NCBI RefSeq assembly: GCF_020171725.1
Contig: NZ_JAIVAJ010000004.1
Coordinates: forward strand, 62,001 to 126,000
DNA: 64,000 nucleotides
Reading direction: 5' to 3'
Source: Halobacillus litoralis
GTDB lineage: Bacteria > Bacillota > Bacilli > Bacillales > Halobacillaceae
In this document: positions 54,175 through 63,052 of the stretch, in pieces
Layout of the letters: each line of letters begins with the position of its first letter
Numbering within the stretch: position 1 is the stretch's first letter
Position numbers and translations under genes: made by a program
Notes under the pieces: model-generated
Seen by the model: the letters and a program-made list of their open reading frames with translations, nothing else
Told to the model about the DNA's origin: nothing
Databases searched by the model: none

Positions 54175-57100
54175 ATGACGCGACTTTATGCGTTTTACAA
54201 CGATACGTATGTATCAAGCGAAACAGATAAAGAGACGGTGACGGCCGGAAACCGTGCGGCGGATGACTTCGTATTCCCGTCGCTTGACGGATCGTTTGAA
54301 TTCCAACTGGACGGGGCCGGAGAGTGGACGCACGGTCCTGTCACCGTGACCCGCCCGGCTGATCCGTTCGACACACAGCTCTACTATACAGCGGACCGCA
54401 CCGCTTTGTCGGTCGGCGCAGGCGGTGAGCTTGAGATCGGAGACCATACCCTCGACCTCATCAAGCAGCGAAACCGCTGGATGGTCGACCCGCGGGATGA
54501 GACCCTTTACATCAACGGGCGCCGCATCACAGGAAAGACGACGCTCGAGACCGGAGACGTGGTCTTTTTTTCATATACGACCCTCACCTTCGTCGAGGAA
54601 GACATGGTGCAGGTGGGCAGTCACAAGCACGTCAAGAGTGCCCTGACCCCATCGAAGCTCCCGTTCTCCGAGATGAAGAAGCAATACCCCGATTACCGCC
54701 GCACACCGCGGATGATGTACGACCTCCCCGGGGAAAAAGTTCAGTTTTCCTTCCCAGGTCAGGAGGGCGAGGACCACGGCCGGTCGCTTTGGCTCATTAT
54801 CCTGCCCCCGCTCGTCATGCTTGTGGTGATGGGAACGGTTGCCCTGCTGATTCCACGCGGGCTGTTCATCATCATCTCGGTCATGATGTTCACGACGACC
54901 TTGATCACGTCCACGATGCAGTACTTCCGTGAGAAGAAGAAGCGGAAAGAGCGCGAAGAAAAGCGCCAGCGTGTCTATACGAATTACATGAGACAGAAGC
55001 GGGAAGAGCTGCAGGGACTGAAGGAGAAGCAGCAGCACGTCCTCCGCTATCATTATCCGTCATTCGAACAGATGAAGCGCTATACCGAGGAAATCAGCAA
55101 CCGGATTTGGGAGCGCACGCCTGAGCACGCCGACTTTCTCGATCTGCGCCTCGGAACCGCAACACTTCCGTCCTCTTACGAAGTGTCCGTCGGATCCGCC
55201 GACTTCGCGAACCGTGAAATCGATGACCTGATCGAGCAGTCGCAGGAAATCATGAACGTGTACCGTCACGTAGAGGACGTCCCGCTTACGACCGGACTCA
55301 CCCGAAACCCGGTCGGGCTCGTCGGCAAGAAGCGGATTGTACACAAGCAGATCCACCAGCTGATCGGCCAGCTCGCCTTTTTCCACAGCTATCAGGACTT
55401 GCGCATCGTCTTGATCTTCGATGAGAAGGATTACGACGACTGGAAGTGGATGAGGTGGCTACCCCACATACAGCTGCCGAATTCGTTCGCGAAGGGCATG
55501 ATTTACAATGAACAGACGCGCGATCAGCTGCTGCCGTCGTTGTATTCGATGATCCGTGAGCGGGATATGGAGGAGGATAAGGAGAATGTGTCGTTCCGTC
55601 CACATTTCGTCTTCGTCATCGCGAACCCGAATCTGATCTCGGATCACGTCTTTATGGAGTATGTCGAACAGGACACGAGCGAGCTTGACGTCTCGTTCTT
55701 ATTCGCTGCGGAGACGCGCGAGATGCTGTCGAACCAGGTGCACACGCTTGTTCAGTACATCACCGAGCACGAAGGAGAAGTGTCGATTCAAGAAGGGCAG
55801 GCGGTGCATAAAGCCTTCCGCCTCGATTGTCATGAGACGAACACGCATGAGGCATTTGCAAGGACACTTCATTCACTCAACCACGCGACAGGAATCAGCA
55901 ATTCGATTCCCGAGAAGGTCACCTTCCTCGACTTGATCGGGCACGATGCGGACGATCTGCAGATTGCCGAGTATTGGACGACGAACTCCTCTCAGAAATC
56001 ACTCGCCGCGCCGATCGGGCTGAAGGGGAGAACCGACGTTGTCGAACTCAACCTGCATGAGAAGGCGCACGGGCCACACGGTCTCTTAGCCGGCACGACC
56101 GGGTCAGGGAAGAGTGAGCTGTTGCAGACGTATATCCTGTCGCTTGCCGTCCACTACCACCCGCACGAAGTCGCCTTTCTATTGATCGATTACAAGGGCG
56201 GCGGGATGGCCCAGCCGTTTGAAAATGTACCGCACTTGCTCGGAACGATTACGAATATCGAAGAAAGTGCGAACTTCTCATCCCGTGCGCTCGCTTCCAT
56301 CAAGAGTGAGCTGAAGCGTAGGCAGACGCTGTTCGAGCGCTATAAAGTCAATCATATCAACGCCTACACGGCGCTGTACAAAGAAGGCGAAGCAGAGGAG
56401 CCGATGCCGCACTTGTTCATCATTTCCGATGAGTTCGCTGAGTTGAAGAACGAAGAGCCGGAGTTCATCGCTGAGCTCGTCAGTGCCGCTCGGATCGGGC
56501 GGAGTCTCGGCGTGCATCTCATTCTCGCGACCCAGAAGCCGGGCGGGGTGATCGATGATCAGATTTGGAGTAACTCCCGTTTCCGGATTGCCCTCCAAGT
56601 TCAGGATGCGAACGATAGTAAGGAAATCATCAAGAACAGTGACGCTGCCGACATCCAGACGACAGGCCGCGGCTATTTGCAGGTCGGCAACAACGAAGTG
56701 TATGAATTGTTCCAGTCCGCCTGGAGCGGTGCACCGCATCAACAGGATACGTACGACGGGGAAGACCAGGTCCAGCTCGTTACAGATCTCGGCCTGATTG
56801 GACTCACAGACGTCGAAACAGAGGACGAACCGACGTATCGCGAGAAGAAAACGGAAATCGATGCGACCGTCGAAGCGATCTACCGCACGCAGAGCGAGAT
56901 GGGCATCGAGCGCCTGCCGAGTCCGTGGCTGCCGCCGCTTGCGGAACGGATCGAACGCACGCCTGTCGAGCATGGGGAAAAACAAGTCGCGATCGGCCAA
57001 AAGGACGAACCCGACCGTCAGCTTCAGGAGCCGTATCGCTATCATATCGGACGCGACGGCAACATCGGCATCTTCGGGTCCTCCGGCTACGGCAAGTCCC

Positions 57101-58533
57101 ATACGTTGATGACGCTGCTGTTAGACATGGCTGAGGCGGAAAGCCCTGAAGCGCGCCATTACTATGTGTTCGACTTCGGTAACGGGGCCCTTCTGCCGCT
57201 GAAGAATCTGCCGCATACGGCTGATTACTTCCGCTATGACGATGACCGTAAGATGGAGAAGTTCACTACGATGATGAAGGAGGAGATCGACCGTCGGAAA
57301 CAGCTGTTTCTTGAGGAGGAGGTCAGTACGATCTCCCTCTACAATGAGCTTGCGCAGGATCCTCTTGCGCACATTACGGTGGTCGTGGACAATTTCGACT
57401 TAGTCAAGGAAGAGCGGACCGAGCTTGAGAATCCGTTCATCCAATTGGCGCGTGACGGGCAGACGCTCGGCATCACCGTCATTCTTTCGGCGACCCGGGT
57501 CAATGCCGTCCGTCAGCCCCTTTTAAACAATTTGAAAACGAAGGTGATCCATTACTTGATCGACCCGACGGAGAAGTATTCGCTTGTCGGACGCACGCCT
57601 TATGAGCTGGAGGCGATTCCGGGCCGGGCGCTTGTGCACAATGAGGCGACGTATTTGACGCAGGTGTATCTGCCGGCGCGCGGGGATGATGACGCCGAGG
57701 TGCTGGATGGGGTGAAGCGTCAGGTGCAGGTGCTGAAGGAGCGGTATGAAGAAAGCGTGACGCCGGATCCGATCCCGATGCTGCCGTCGCGTCTCGGGTA
57801 CGATTTGTTTGTCGAAGAATATGTGACGGGAGCGCTGAATTCGGGAAGCATTGCAATCGGGCTGGATGAGGATTCCGTCGAGCCGGTCCAGGTCGACCTG
57901 TCTGAGCATTGTCTTGTCACGGGGCAGGCGCGGAACGGGAAGACGAATGTCCTGAAGGTGATGCTCGAACAGATGCTGGATCAGCGGTACGAACAGATTG
58001 CGGTATTCGACGGCATCGACCGTGGGTTGTTTTCTTATAAGCAGAAAGAGGGCGTGGTCGGCCTAGATACGAAGGACCGGATCGCGGAGTGGACGGCCGA
58101 TGTCGAAGCGAAATTGAAGGAGCGCGAGGGTGCTTTTCTTGAGGATATGGAGCGAGGCGGAGCGGGGAACGGATTCCGTCCGATCTACCTCGTCATCGAC
58201 AGCCTCTCCCGCTTCAATGAAACGACAGACAGCGTCCTGCAAGGCAAGATCTCAGGACTGATCAAACAATACAGCCATCTCGGATTCCGCGTCATCGTCT
58301 CTGGCAATCTGCCGGAATTCACGAAAGGATTCGACACGCTGACGGGTGAGCTGAAGCAGATTCGTCAGGCGGTGCTTTTGATGAAGAAGTCGGACCAAAG
58401 CTTGTTCCAGCTTCCGTTCGAGCGGAAGGAGCCGCAGGTACAGCCGGGGTATGGCTACCATGTGTTGAACGGCCGGGAGCGGATGGTTCAGATTCCGCTG
58501 TGTGAAGAAAAACGTGACCAGATAGGAGTGTAG
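54175..58533 (+). CDS. essC: T7SS ATPase EssC/YukBA
   Basis: The roughly 1452-residue motor of T7SSb has N-terminal FHA-like domains (about residues 1-160), two membrane helices (about 203-250) and a coiled coil, then three FtsK/SpoIIIE ATPase domains. Walker A motifs are GTTGSGKS (about residue 640), GSSGYGKS (about 968) and GQARNGKT (about 1249). Domain 1 has a full Walker B (HLFIISDEFAEL). Walker-B-like VVVDNFD and YLVIDSLS mark domains 2 and 3. The start at 54175 is better spaced from AAGGGGAG than the ATG at 54169. Its C-terminus usually determines substrate recognition, relevant to the effector nearby. Confidence 0.95.
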   Translation: MTRLYAFYNDTYVSSETDKETVTAGNRAADDFVFPSLDGSFEFQLDGAGEWTHGPVTVTRPADPFDTQLYYTADRTALSVGAGGELEIGDHTLDLIKQRNRWMVDPRDETLYINGRRITGKTTLETGDVVFFSYTTLTFVEEDMVQVGSHKHVKSALTPSKLPFSEMKKQYPDYRRTPRMMYDLPGEKVQFSFPGQEGEDHGRSLWLIILPPLVMLVVMGTVALLIPRGLFIIISVMMFTTTLITSTMQYFREKKKRKEREEKRQRVYTNYMRQKREELQGLKEKQQHVLRYHYPSFEQMKRYTEEISNRIWERTPEHADFLDLRLGTATLPSSYEVSVGSADFANREIDDLIEQSQEIMNVYRHVEDVPLTTGLTRNPVGLVGKKRIVHKQIHQLIGQLAFFHSYQDLRIVLIFDEKDYDDWKWMRWLPHIQLPNSFAKGMIYNEQTRDQLLPSLYSMIRERDMEEDKENVSFRPHFVFVIANPNLISDHVFMEYVEQDTSELDVSFLFAAETREMLSNQVHTLVQYITEHEGEVSIQEGQAVHKAFRLDCHETNTHEAFARTLHSLNHATGISNSIPEKVTFLDLIGHDADDLQIAEYWTTNSSQKSLAAPIGLKGRTDVVELNLHEKAHGPHGLLAGTTGSGKSELLQTYILSLAVHYHPHEVAFLLIDYKGGGMAQPFENVPHLLGTITNIEESANFSSRALASIKSELKRRQTLFERYKVNHINAYTALYKEGEAEEPMPHLFIISDEFAELKNEEPEFIAELVSAARIGRSLGVHLILATQKPGGVIDDQIWSNSRFRIALQVQDANDSKEIIKNSDAADIQTTGRGYLQVGNNEVYELFQSAWSGAPHQQDTYDGEDQVQLVTDLGLIGLTDVETEDEPTYREKKTEIDATVEAIYRTQSEMGIERLPSPWLPPLAERIERTPVEHGEKQVAIGQKDEPDRQLQEPYRYHIGRDGNIGIFGSSGYGKSHTLMTLLLDMAEAESPEARHYYVFDFGNGALLPLKNLPHTADYFRYDDDRKMEKFTTMMKEEIDRRKQLFLEEEVSTISLYNELAQDPLAHITVVVDNFDLVKEERTELENPFIQLARDGQTLGITVILSATRVNAVRQPLLNNLKTKVIHYLIDPTEKYSLVGRTPYELEAIPGRALVHNEATYLTQVYLPARGDDDAEVLDGVKRQVQVLKERYEESVTPDPIPMLPSRLGYDLFVEEYVTGALNSGSIAIGLDEDSVEPVQVDLSEHCLVTGQARNGKTNVLKVMLEQMLDQRYEQIAVFDGIDRGLFSYKQKEGVVGLDTKDRIAEWTADVEAKLKEREGAFLEDMERGGAGNGFRPIYLVIDSLSRFNETTDSVLQGKISGLIKQYSHLGFRVIVSGNLPEFTKGFDTLTGELKQIRQAVLLMKKSDQSLFQLPFERKEPQVQPGYGYHVLNGRERMVQIPLCEEKRDQIGV

Positions 58534-58536
58534 AGG

Positions 58537-58890
58537 ATGTCCCGATTATTCGGTTTACGAATGGATCAAAATCAGAAAGAGAGGGAGCTGGCAGAGCTTC
58601 AAGCCTGCCAGCGTGAACTTGGACAGCTACAGGACGAGATGATCCAGCAGAGAACGAGCGTTAAACAACCGGAGCTATCGCCGATCACGTGGCACGGAGA
58701 GCGGGCGAACACGTTCAACGACGTCCGGGAAGACATGACGGACGCTTACCGCGATATTTCCCATACGCAGATGAACCGGGCGCTCGATCGAATCGAAAGT
58801 GAAATCTCGAGGATCCGTTATGAAATACACAGCCTGGACCAGCAGATTGCAGCTGAACGGAGACGGATGGCGAAAGAGGAGGGAGCGTAG
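58537..58890 (+). CDS. YwqH-like (DUF5082-type) WXG-like helical protein
   Basis: The 117-residue protein is mostly coiled coil (residues 10-40 and 80-115) with a central W-H-G turn (Trp52-Gly54) like the WXG100 fold. B. subtilis YwqH, with YwqI, precedes the LXG toxin YwqJ, and such pairs act as chaperone/targeting partners (Lap proteins) for LXG effectors. It starts 3 bp after essC (ATG after GGAGTGTAGAGG) and its stop overlaps the next ATG. No classical LXG gene follows, so its client may be the TslA-type lipase. Confidence 0.75.
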   Translation: MSRLFGLRMDQNQKERELAELQACQRELGQLQDEMIQQRTSVKQPELSPITWHGERANTFNDVREDMTDAYRDISHTQMNRALDRIESEISRIRYEIHSLDQQIAAERRRMAKEEGA

Positions 58891-59169
58891 ATGAGTAAAG
58901 AGATTCGGGTCCGCTATCTGGACGTTGAGGAGTCGATCAACGAAATCGAGCAGTCTTCTCAATCGTTCGACACGGAGCTTTTGCAGCAGCTGAACGGTGA
59001 AAATGTCCTCGACGTAAGGGACCAGCTCGAACGCATCAATCAAGAGCTTACAGAAATTGGCGAGATGTACAAGGAAGTCCTCAACATGAACAATGAGGCG
59101 GTGAAAACGTCTGTACAAGGTCTGGAAGCCCAGGATGTGCAGTTGTCTGGGCAGATGAGAATCAAATAA
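58891..59169 (+). CDS. YwqI-like (DUF5344-type) helical protein
   Basis: The 92-residue protein is helical without a WXG turn, with an N-terminal IRVRYLDVEESINEIEQS segment and a central coiled coil, as in the YwqI family. It pairs with YwqH-like proteins next to T7SS effectors. It is directly adjacent to the YwqH-like gene and shares its translation unit (AGGAGGGAGCG before the ATG). Role inferred from B. subtilis and from TlaA/TlaB-type partners of TslA. Confidence 0.72.
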   Translation: MSKEIRVRYLDVEESINEIEQSSQSFDTELLQQLNGENVLDVRDQLERINQELTEIGEMYKEVLNMNNEAVKTSVQGLEAQDVQLSGQMRIK

Positions 59170-59181
59170 AGAAGGAAAAGA

Positions 59182-59214
59182 ATGGCCCGTTCCAGGAGCG
59201 GAGGACGACCCTGA
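59182..59214 (+). other. Ten-codon ORF with a ribosome binding site
   Basis: GAAGGAAAAG precedes an ATG that opens a ten-residue frame MARSRSGGRP. It may be a leader peptide or chance. The next membrane protein frame also reads without stops back through this region in a different phase. Confidence 0.25.
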
Positions 59215-59230
59215 TAAGGGGAAGGAAGCC

Positions 59231-59608
59231 GTGGGGGCGGGACGGCAGTCTGGAGGTGGGAGTATCGATATCATCTATCTGGTCGAATGTACACGCTATG
59301 CGATACTTTTCTTTTTTCTCCCCCAATTGGCAAGTAGTCTATTGAACGCGTTGTTGGGCTGGGGCATCATCGACTATTTCAAGTGGGGCATCTACACTGA
59401 ACCGGAAAACGTATTTGATAAGATCCAGAATTTCATCATGAAGGGTTTCCACGGGTTCGCCATATACACGTACGACAAGGCGGAGGAGACCTATGACAAC
59501 TGGTTTGCGAAAAAGCTGTTTCACTTTGTTGGTCTGATCCAGCTTAGTGTCGTAACGCTGATTGTGTACTTTACGGTCTATGAGACGATGAAGTTCGTTT
59601 TCTATTGA
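59231..59608 (+). CDS. Small T7SS-linked membrane protein, array member 1
   Basis: The protein is 125 residues from GTG 59231, or 114 from the ATC at 59264. Two or three membrane helices surround a loop with KWGIYTEPEN, the motif shared by members 1-3. Alignment with member 3 places the natural N-terminus near SIDIIYLVEC, that is at ATC 59264, which follows a perfect GGAGG (59252-59256) at 7 bp. GTG 59231 after GGAAGG is the standard alternative. It follows the YwqI-like gene directly. By position after a YwqH/YwqI pair it could be an immunity protein, but no family is recognised. Confidence 0.6.
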   Translation: MGAGRQSGGGSIDIIYLVECTRYAILFFFLPQLASSLLNALLGWGIIDYFKWGIYTEPENVFDKIQNFIMKGFHGFAIYTYDKAEETYDNWFAKKLFHFVGLIQLSVVTLIVYFTVYETMKFVFY

Positions 59609-59640
59609 ATGATCATTCTAAAAGGTAAAGGAAGTCAAGT

Positions 59641-59979
59641 ATGGAAAGTGCCGTCATCATCGAATACTTTATCATGGTTGTGATGTATATATTATCGATT
59701 CAAGTACTGTATGGGTTTTCTATTCTACTACTGGGTTCCGTCATGACCGATTATTTCGAGTGGGGGATATTCGAACCTCCGGAAACTCTTTTTCAAAGGG
59801 TGACGAATATCATCATGATCGGGCTGATTGGAAGTGGGTTTTATATAAATAGAAGGCTGATGAAATATGGGTGGTTCAAAAGGAAGCTACTTATGTTTGT
59901 CGCACTTCTGATGCAGACCGTTGCTTCTATTGTTCTTTATCAAATCATAGTATCTGCCTTGGAGTTCGTAGTCAGGTGA
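59641..59979 (+). CDS. Small T7SS-linked membrane protein, array member 2
   Basis: The 112-residue protein has three predicted membrane helices. The EWGIFEPPET loop and the following TNIIMIG helix match members 1 and 3, and a basic RRLMKYGWFKRKLL segment precedes the last helix. The ATG follows AAAGGAAGTCAAGT. It lies 32 bp after member 1 and clearly shares ancestry with it. The low sequence identity but fixed layout suggests diversifying duplication. Function unknown; membrane immunity is a guess from context. Confidence 0.65.
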   Translation: MESAVIIEYFIMVVMYILSIQVLYGFSILLLGSVMTDYFEWGIFEPPETLFQRVTNIIMIGLIGSGFYINRRLMKYGWFKRKLLMFVALLMQTVASIVLYQIIVSALEFVVR

Positions 59980-60052
59980 TGATGTTCTGTTTCTTAAAAA
60001 GAAGGAATAGCACATGGCACGGATCCGGTTGTTTATGAGTGGGAGGGTTATC

Positions 60053-60397
60053 ATGAATCGGTATTTAATAGTGGAGGCGATACGATATGTAGTCCTTGCA
60101 GCGATCGGCTTTCAGGCAGCCGTCAGTCTTGTGACTGTTATCGTTGGATGGGTCATCATCGAATATAACGAATGGGGCATTTACCCGGAACCTAGTAACT
60201 TCTTAGAGAAAGGGCAGAATTTGATCATGTATGGTTTTGCAGGCTTTGCCATCTACACCTACCGGAAGGCTGAGCAGGAGTTTTCGAATGGGTTTGTGAG
60301 AAAAGCAGTCCATCTGCTAGCTTTCATCGCCCTGATGATCGTCGGAGGGATCATCTACTATGCTATGTACGGTACATTGAAGTTCGTTTTCTATTGA
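60053..60397 (+). CDS. Small T7SS-linked membrane protein, array member 3
   Basis: The 114-residue protein is closest to member 1: EWGIYPEPSN loop, FAGFAIYTYRKAE against FHGFAIYTYDKAE, and the same C-terminal LKFVFY against MKFVFY. ATG 60053 follows GGGAGGG at six bases; an upstream ATG (60014) has no such site. It has three predicted helices. The conserved C-terminus and central loop in members 1 and 3 may be the functional core. Confidence 0.7.
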   Translation: MNRYLIVEAIRYVVLAAIGFQAAVSLVTVIVGWVIIEYNEWGIYPEPSNFLEKGQNLIMYGFAGFAIYTYRKAEQEFSNGFVRKAVHLLAFIALMIVGGIIYYAMYGTLKFVFY

Positions 60398-60419
60398 ACT
60401 ATGAAAGGAGCAGGGGATC

Positions 60420-60731
60420 ATGAAAGAATTTCTCGTTTACACAGGCGTATCCATCCTCGCAACCCAACTCGTCTTCGGCTCGATCATTCTCTTGATCGGC
60501 AGCCATATGATGAACTTCTATGAGAAGATCACCTTCCACAAGCCGGATGGCATCGGGAAGAAGCTGTATAACATCATCATCGCCATCCTCTTCGGAGCTG
60601 GCTACTTCCTGTACGACAAACTTTATAAGTTCCACTGGATACTGCGTAAATCTCTCTTCGCCGCGGTCATCCTCATCTTCGTCATGATCCACGCCATTCT
60701 CGTGCAGTTCTTTGAGGGGATGGGGTATTAG
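60420..60731 (+). CDS. Small T7SS-linked membrane protein, array member 4
   Basis: The 103-residue protein is the most divergent array member: the loop reads YEKITFHKPDG, followed by KLYNIIIAILFG, still in register with the other members. It has three predicted membrane helices. The ATG follows AAAGGAGCAGGGG. It lies 22 bp after member 3 and 38 bp before the larger membrane protein gene. Codons here end more often in C than in members 2 and 3, hinting at a separate history. Confidence 0.6.
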   Translation: MKEFLVYTGVSILATQLVFGSIILLIGSHMMNFYEKITFHKPDGIGKKLYNIIIAILFGAGYFLYDKLYKFHWILRKSLFAAVILIFVMIHAILVQFFEGMGY

Positions 60732-60769
60732 GTCTTGTAATCACAGACGAATAGAAAGGAGCCAAAGTT

Positions 60770-61885
60770 ATGAAAAACGATCAGGAAATCTCAGAGAAGA
60801 CGCATTTGTATTTACGTTTGCTCGGTCCCCGTTTTAACCGGCAGTTTGTATTCTTGATTGTCGTCTTGCTGCTTGGCCTGATGGGCATCCTTCCACTCCT
60901 TGGAGTGCCTTTCTCTAAAGGGTATTTCTATGCAGCGGCTGTGCCTTCTTTCATGGTGCTCGTATGGGGGATTCCTCAGTTCATCGCGCCATATCGATTG
61001 GAGAAGTTGCATCATTTGTATCTCGGGTTTTCCGGCTTTGCTTTGACGTACATTTATTTTCTCGTTACGCAGAAATTGATCTATATGCACATAGGTGCCA
61101 CACATCCCGGCTACTTCATCACGGGGCTCTTATTGTTTTCTTTTTTGTTAATAGTGATGTGGAAAGTCAATAGGGAGTATCTATTTGAAGGCTCGTATTA
61201 TGACCCAAACCGTAGTCAGATGTCTGAAGCAAGCGCGAAACGTATTGTAAGAGCGTCTGGAATCGGATATGTTATGGGGCAAGTCCTTCTTTCCTTGCTT
61301 GTGGGTGACTCGTTTAAAATGGTCCTTTACATTTTCATCATTTCTTTGATGGCCATCTTCACTGCTTTTATGAGTACGTTTGTTCAACGCTACTGGTTCA
61401 TTCACCAAAACTTAGAAGCCATAAAACGGCTGAATCCGGAGTACGGTTTACCTAAAAAGGAGCGATTGCCCGGACCAAAGTATGGCTATGCAGTCTTTGT
61501 TTTAGTTGATGACCAGAACGACCAGGAAGAAGTGGATCAGCTTGCCAGCCAGGTGTTCGATAACATGGAGGAGGCTGATAGCGTCACCGTCTTGTCTCTG
61601 GATGACATGGATGAAAAAGAACGAGATCAGCTTGAGGGAGCTTTCCCGAACCAAGTGCTTCAAGCACCAGGCTATGTCTTGTTTGAGTATGACTACGAGG
61701 AATTGAAGCGAGAAATCAAAAAGATGGAGAAAAAGCATCATAACGGTTTCTTTAAAGAAATCCCGGAGGAGGAATACGCAAAGACTGGACAACAAGTTGC
61801 TTTTCAACCTTTCAATGCGATTCTATACACGAATGACTTGCAGAAGCTCATCTATAAAGAAGAGACGGCCGCATCATCCCGGTAG
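60770..61885 (+). CDS. Six-helix membrane protein with C-terminal cytosolic domain, last gene of the T7SS cluster
   Basis: The 371-residue protein has six predicted membrane helices (about residues 24-215) and a 150-residue charged soluble tail (MEKKHHNGFFKEIPEEEY, DDMDEKERDQLEG). I do not recognise a family. The ATG follows AAAGGAGCCAAAG. It is downstream of the small membrane protein array on the same strand and before a weak terminator, so it appears to belong to the same transcription unit. Confidence 0.6.
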   Translation: MKNDQEISEKTHLYLRLLGPRFNRQFVFLIVVLLLGLMGILPLLGVPFSKGYFYAAAVPSFMVLVWGIPQFIAPYRLEKLHHLYLGFSGFALTYIYFLVTQKLIYMHIGATHPGYFITGLLLFSFLLIVMWKVNREYLFEGSYYDPNRSQMSEASAKRIVRASGIGYVMGQVLLSLLVGDSFKMVLYIFIISLMAIFTAFMSTFVQRYWFIHQNLEAIKRLNPEYGLPKKERLPGPKYGYAVFVLVDDQNDQEEVDQLASQVFDNMEEADSVTVLSLDDMDEKERDQLEGAFPNQVLQAPGYVLFEYDYEELKREIKKMEKKHHNGFFKEIPEEEYAKTGQQVAFQPFNAILYTNDLQKLIYKEETAASSR

Positions 61886-61905
61886 AACAAATACAGGATG
61901 GAAGA

Positions 61906-61925
61906 AAGGGGGATGATCTTCCCCC
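61906..61925. terminator. Weak hairpin at the end of the T7SS cluster
   Basis: AGGGGGA pairs with TCCCCCT around a short loop between the convergent membrane protein and glutathione peroxidase genes, without a strong T-run. Confidence 0.45.
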
Positions 61926-62401
61926 TACAAAACTTCCTTCAAGTCCTTTTCCATTTTGCTCGGGTTGGTCGTCGGGGCGTAGCGTTTGATGACGTTCCCT
62001 TCGCGGTCGATCAGGAATTTGGTGAAGTTCCATTTAATATCACTCGCAAGAAGACCTTTCTGTTCCGCCTTTAAGTGCGTGAAAAGAGGGTCTTCTTTTG
62101 CGCCGTTGACATCGATTTTGGCGAACATCGGGAAGGAGACGCCGTAGTTCAGTTGACAGAATTCGGTGGTTTGTTCAATATCCTCGAATTCCTGGTTGTT
62201 GAACTGGCTGCTCGGAAAACCGAGAATCTCTAGACCCTCGTCCTGATACTTTTCATACAAGTCCTGCAGCTCCTGGAATTGACCTTTCAGCCCGCATTTG
62301 CTAGCCGTATTGACGATGACGAGCGCTTTGCCCTTGTAGGCGTCTAAGGACAGGTTTTCTCCGTTTGGTTTCTTCACGGTGAAATCATAGATTGTATTCA
62401 T
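61925..62401 (-). CDS. Glutathione peroxidase family thiol peroxidase
   Basis: The 158-residue cytoplasmic peroxidase reduces peroxides using a thiol, probably thioredoxin or bacillithiol in this group. Catalytic residues are visible: Cys36 in ASKCGLKGQ, Gln in FPSSQFNNQE, and Trp/Asn in KWNFTKFL. It has the short non-selenocysteine bacterial form, like BsaA/Gpo of Bacillus. The ATG start at 62401 follows AGGAGAGTCGCA. It is convergent with the T7SS cluster and divergent from a small membrane protein. Confidence 0.93.
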   Translation of the reverse strand: MNTIYDFTVKKPNGENLSLDAYKGKALVIVNTASKCGLKGQFQELQDLYEKYQDEGLEILGFPSSQFNNQEFEDIEQTTEFCQLNYGVSFPMFAKIDVNGAKEDPLFTHLKAEQKGLLASDIKWNFTKFLIDREGNVIKRYAPTTNPSKMEKDLKEVL

Positions 62402-62526
62402 TGCGACTCTCCTTTATACGGTTTTACACAATTTAATTTTACACAAATCATTCGAAAGATTCAATTTATTCACCGTCGATCTATGATAGGATGGGTTAGG
62501 AAAAAAACAGCGAAGGAGATACCAAC

Positions 62527-62979
62527 ATGAGAAAAATGATATACATAACGGGAGCGATTGTGATCGCCGGACTTCTACTTGCGTCGGGATTGCTCTATCA
62601 GAAATACAGTACGCTGTACGATCAGCAGTACGAAGAGGTGAAATTTTCGAGGCAGGCGTTAGTGGAAAGTGTGGACGGTCACATCGCGTCGCTTGAAGAG
62701 GCGCAGGCTGAAGGAGAGTTGAACTATGACATTCTCCACGTAACCTCCGGCGCGGTCCTCGATTCGATCCGCGGCCATTACTATACGACACTGCAGCAGC
62801 TCTCTTTTCTGCCCGTCGGAGATATGAATGCATGGAGAGGCGGCTTCAACGAATTGTGGAACGTCCTCACTGACATCCACGACGTCGAATCGTCTGCCGA
62901 CCTGGAGCGCCACATCCAAGCCTTGCGCTCAGAGATCGAGCAGTTCGAGCAGCAGACCGTCCACCCGAACGTAAAGTAG
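62527..62979 (+). CDS. Single-pass membrane protein of unknown function
   Basis: The 150-residue protein has one N-terminal membrane helix (about residues 5-23) and an acidic, helical outer domain containing Trp-rich GDMNAWRGGFNELWNVL. No family is recognised. The ATG follows GCGAAGGAGATACC at good spacing. It is divergent from glutathione peroxidase. Topology (Nin-Cout) is predicted from the positive N-terminus. Confidence 0.65.
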   Translation: MRKMIYITGAIVIAGLLLASGLLYQKYSTLYDQQYEEVKFSRQALVESVDGHIASLEEAQAEGELNYDILHVTSGAVLDSIRGHYYTTLQQLSFLPVGDMNAWRGGFNELWNVLTDIHDVESSADLERHIQALRSEIEQFEQQTVHPNVK

Positions 62980-63052
62980 AAAACGGCTCGCCATCAAGCT
63001 CGAATTATGTAAAAATAGGAGAGGATGACTACCTTCCGGGAGGAGATACTTC

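Noticed and set aside
59182..59214. Ten-codon frame as the remnant of an LXG toxin
   Set aside because: Too short to show any LXG signature. The surrounding reading frame fits the N-terminal extension of the next membrane protein equally well.
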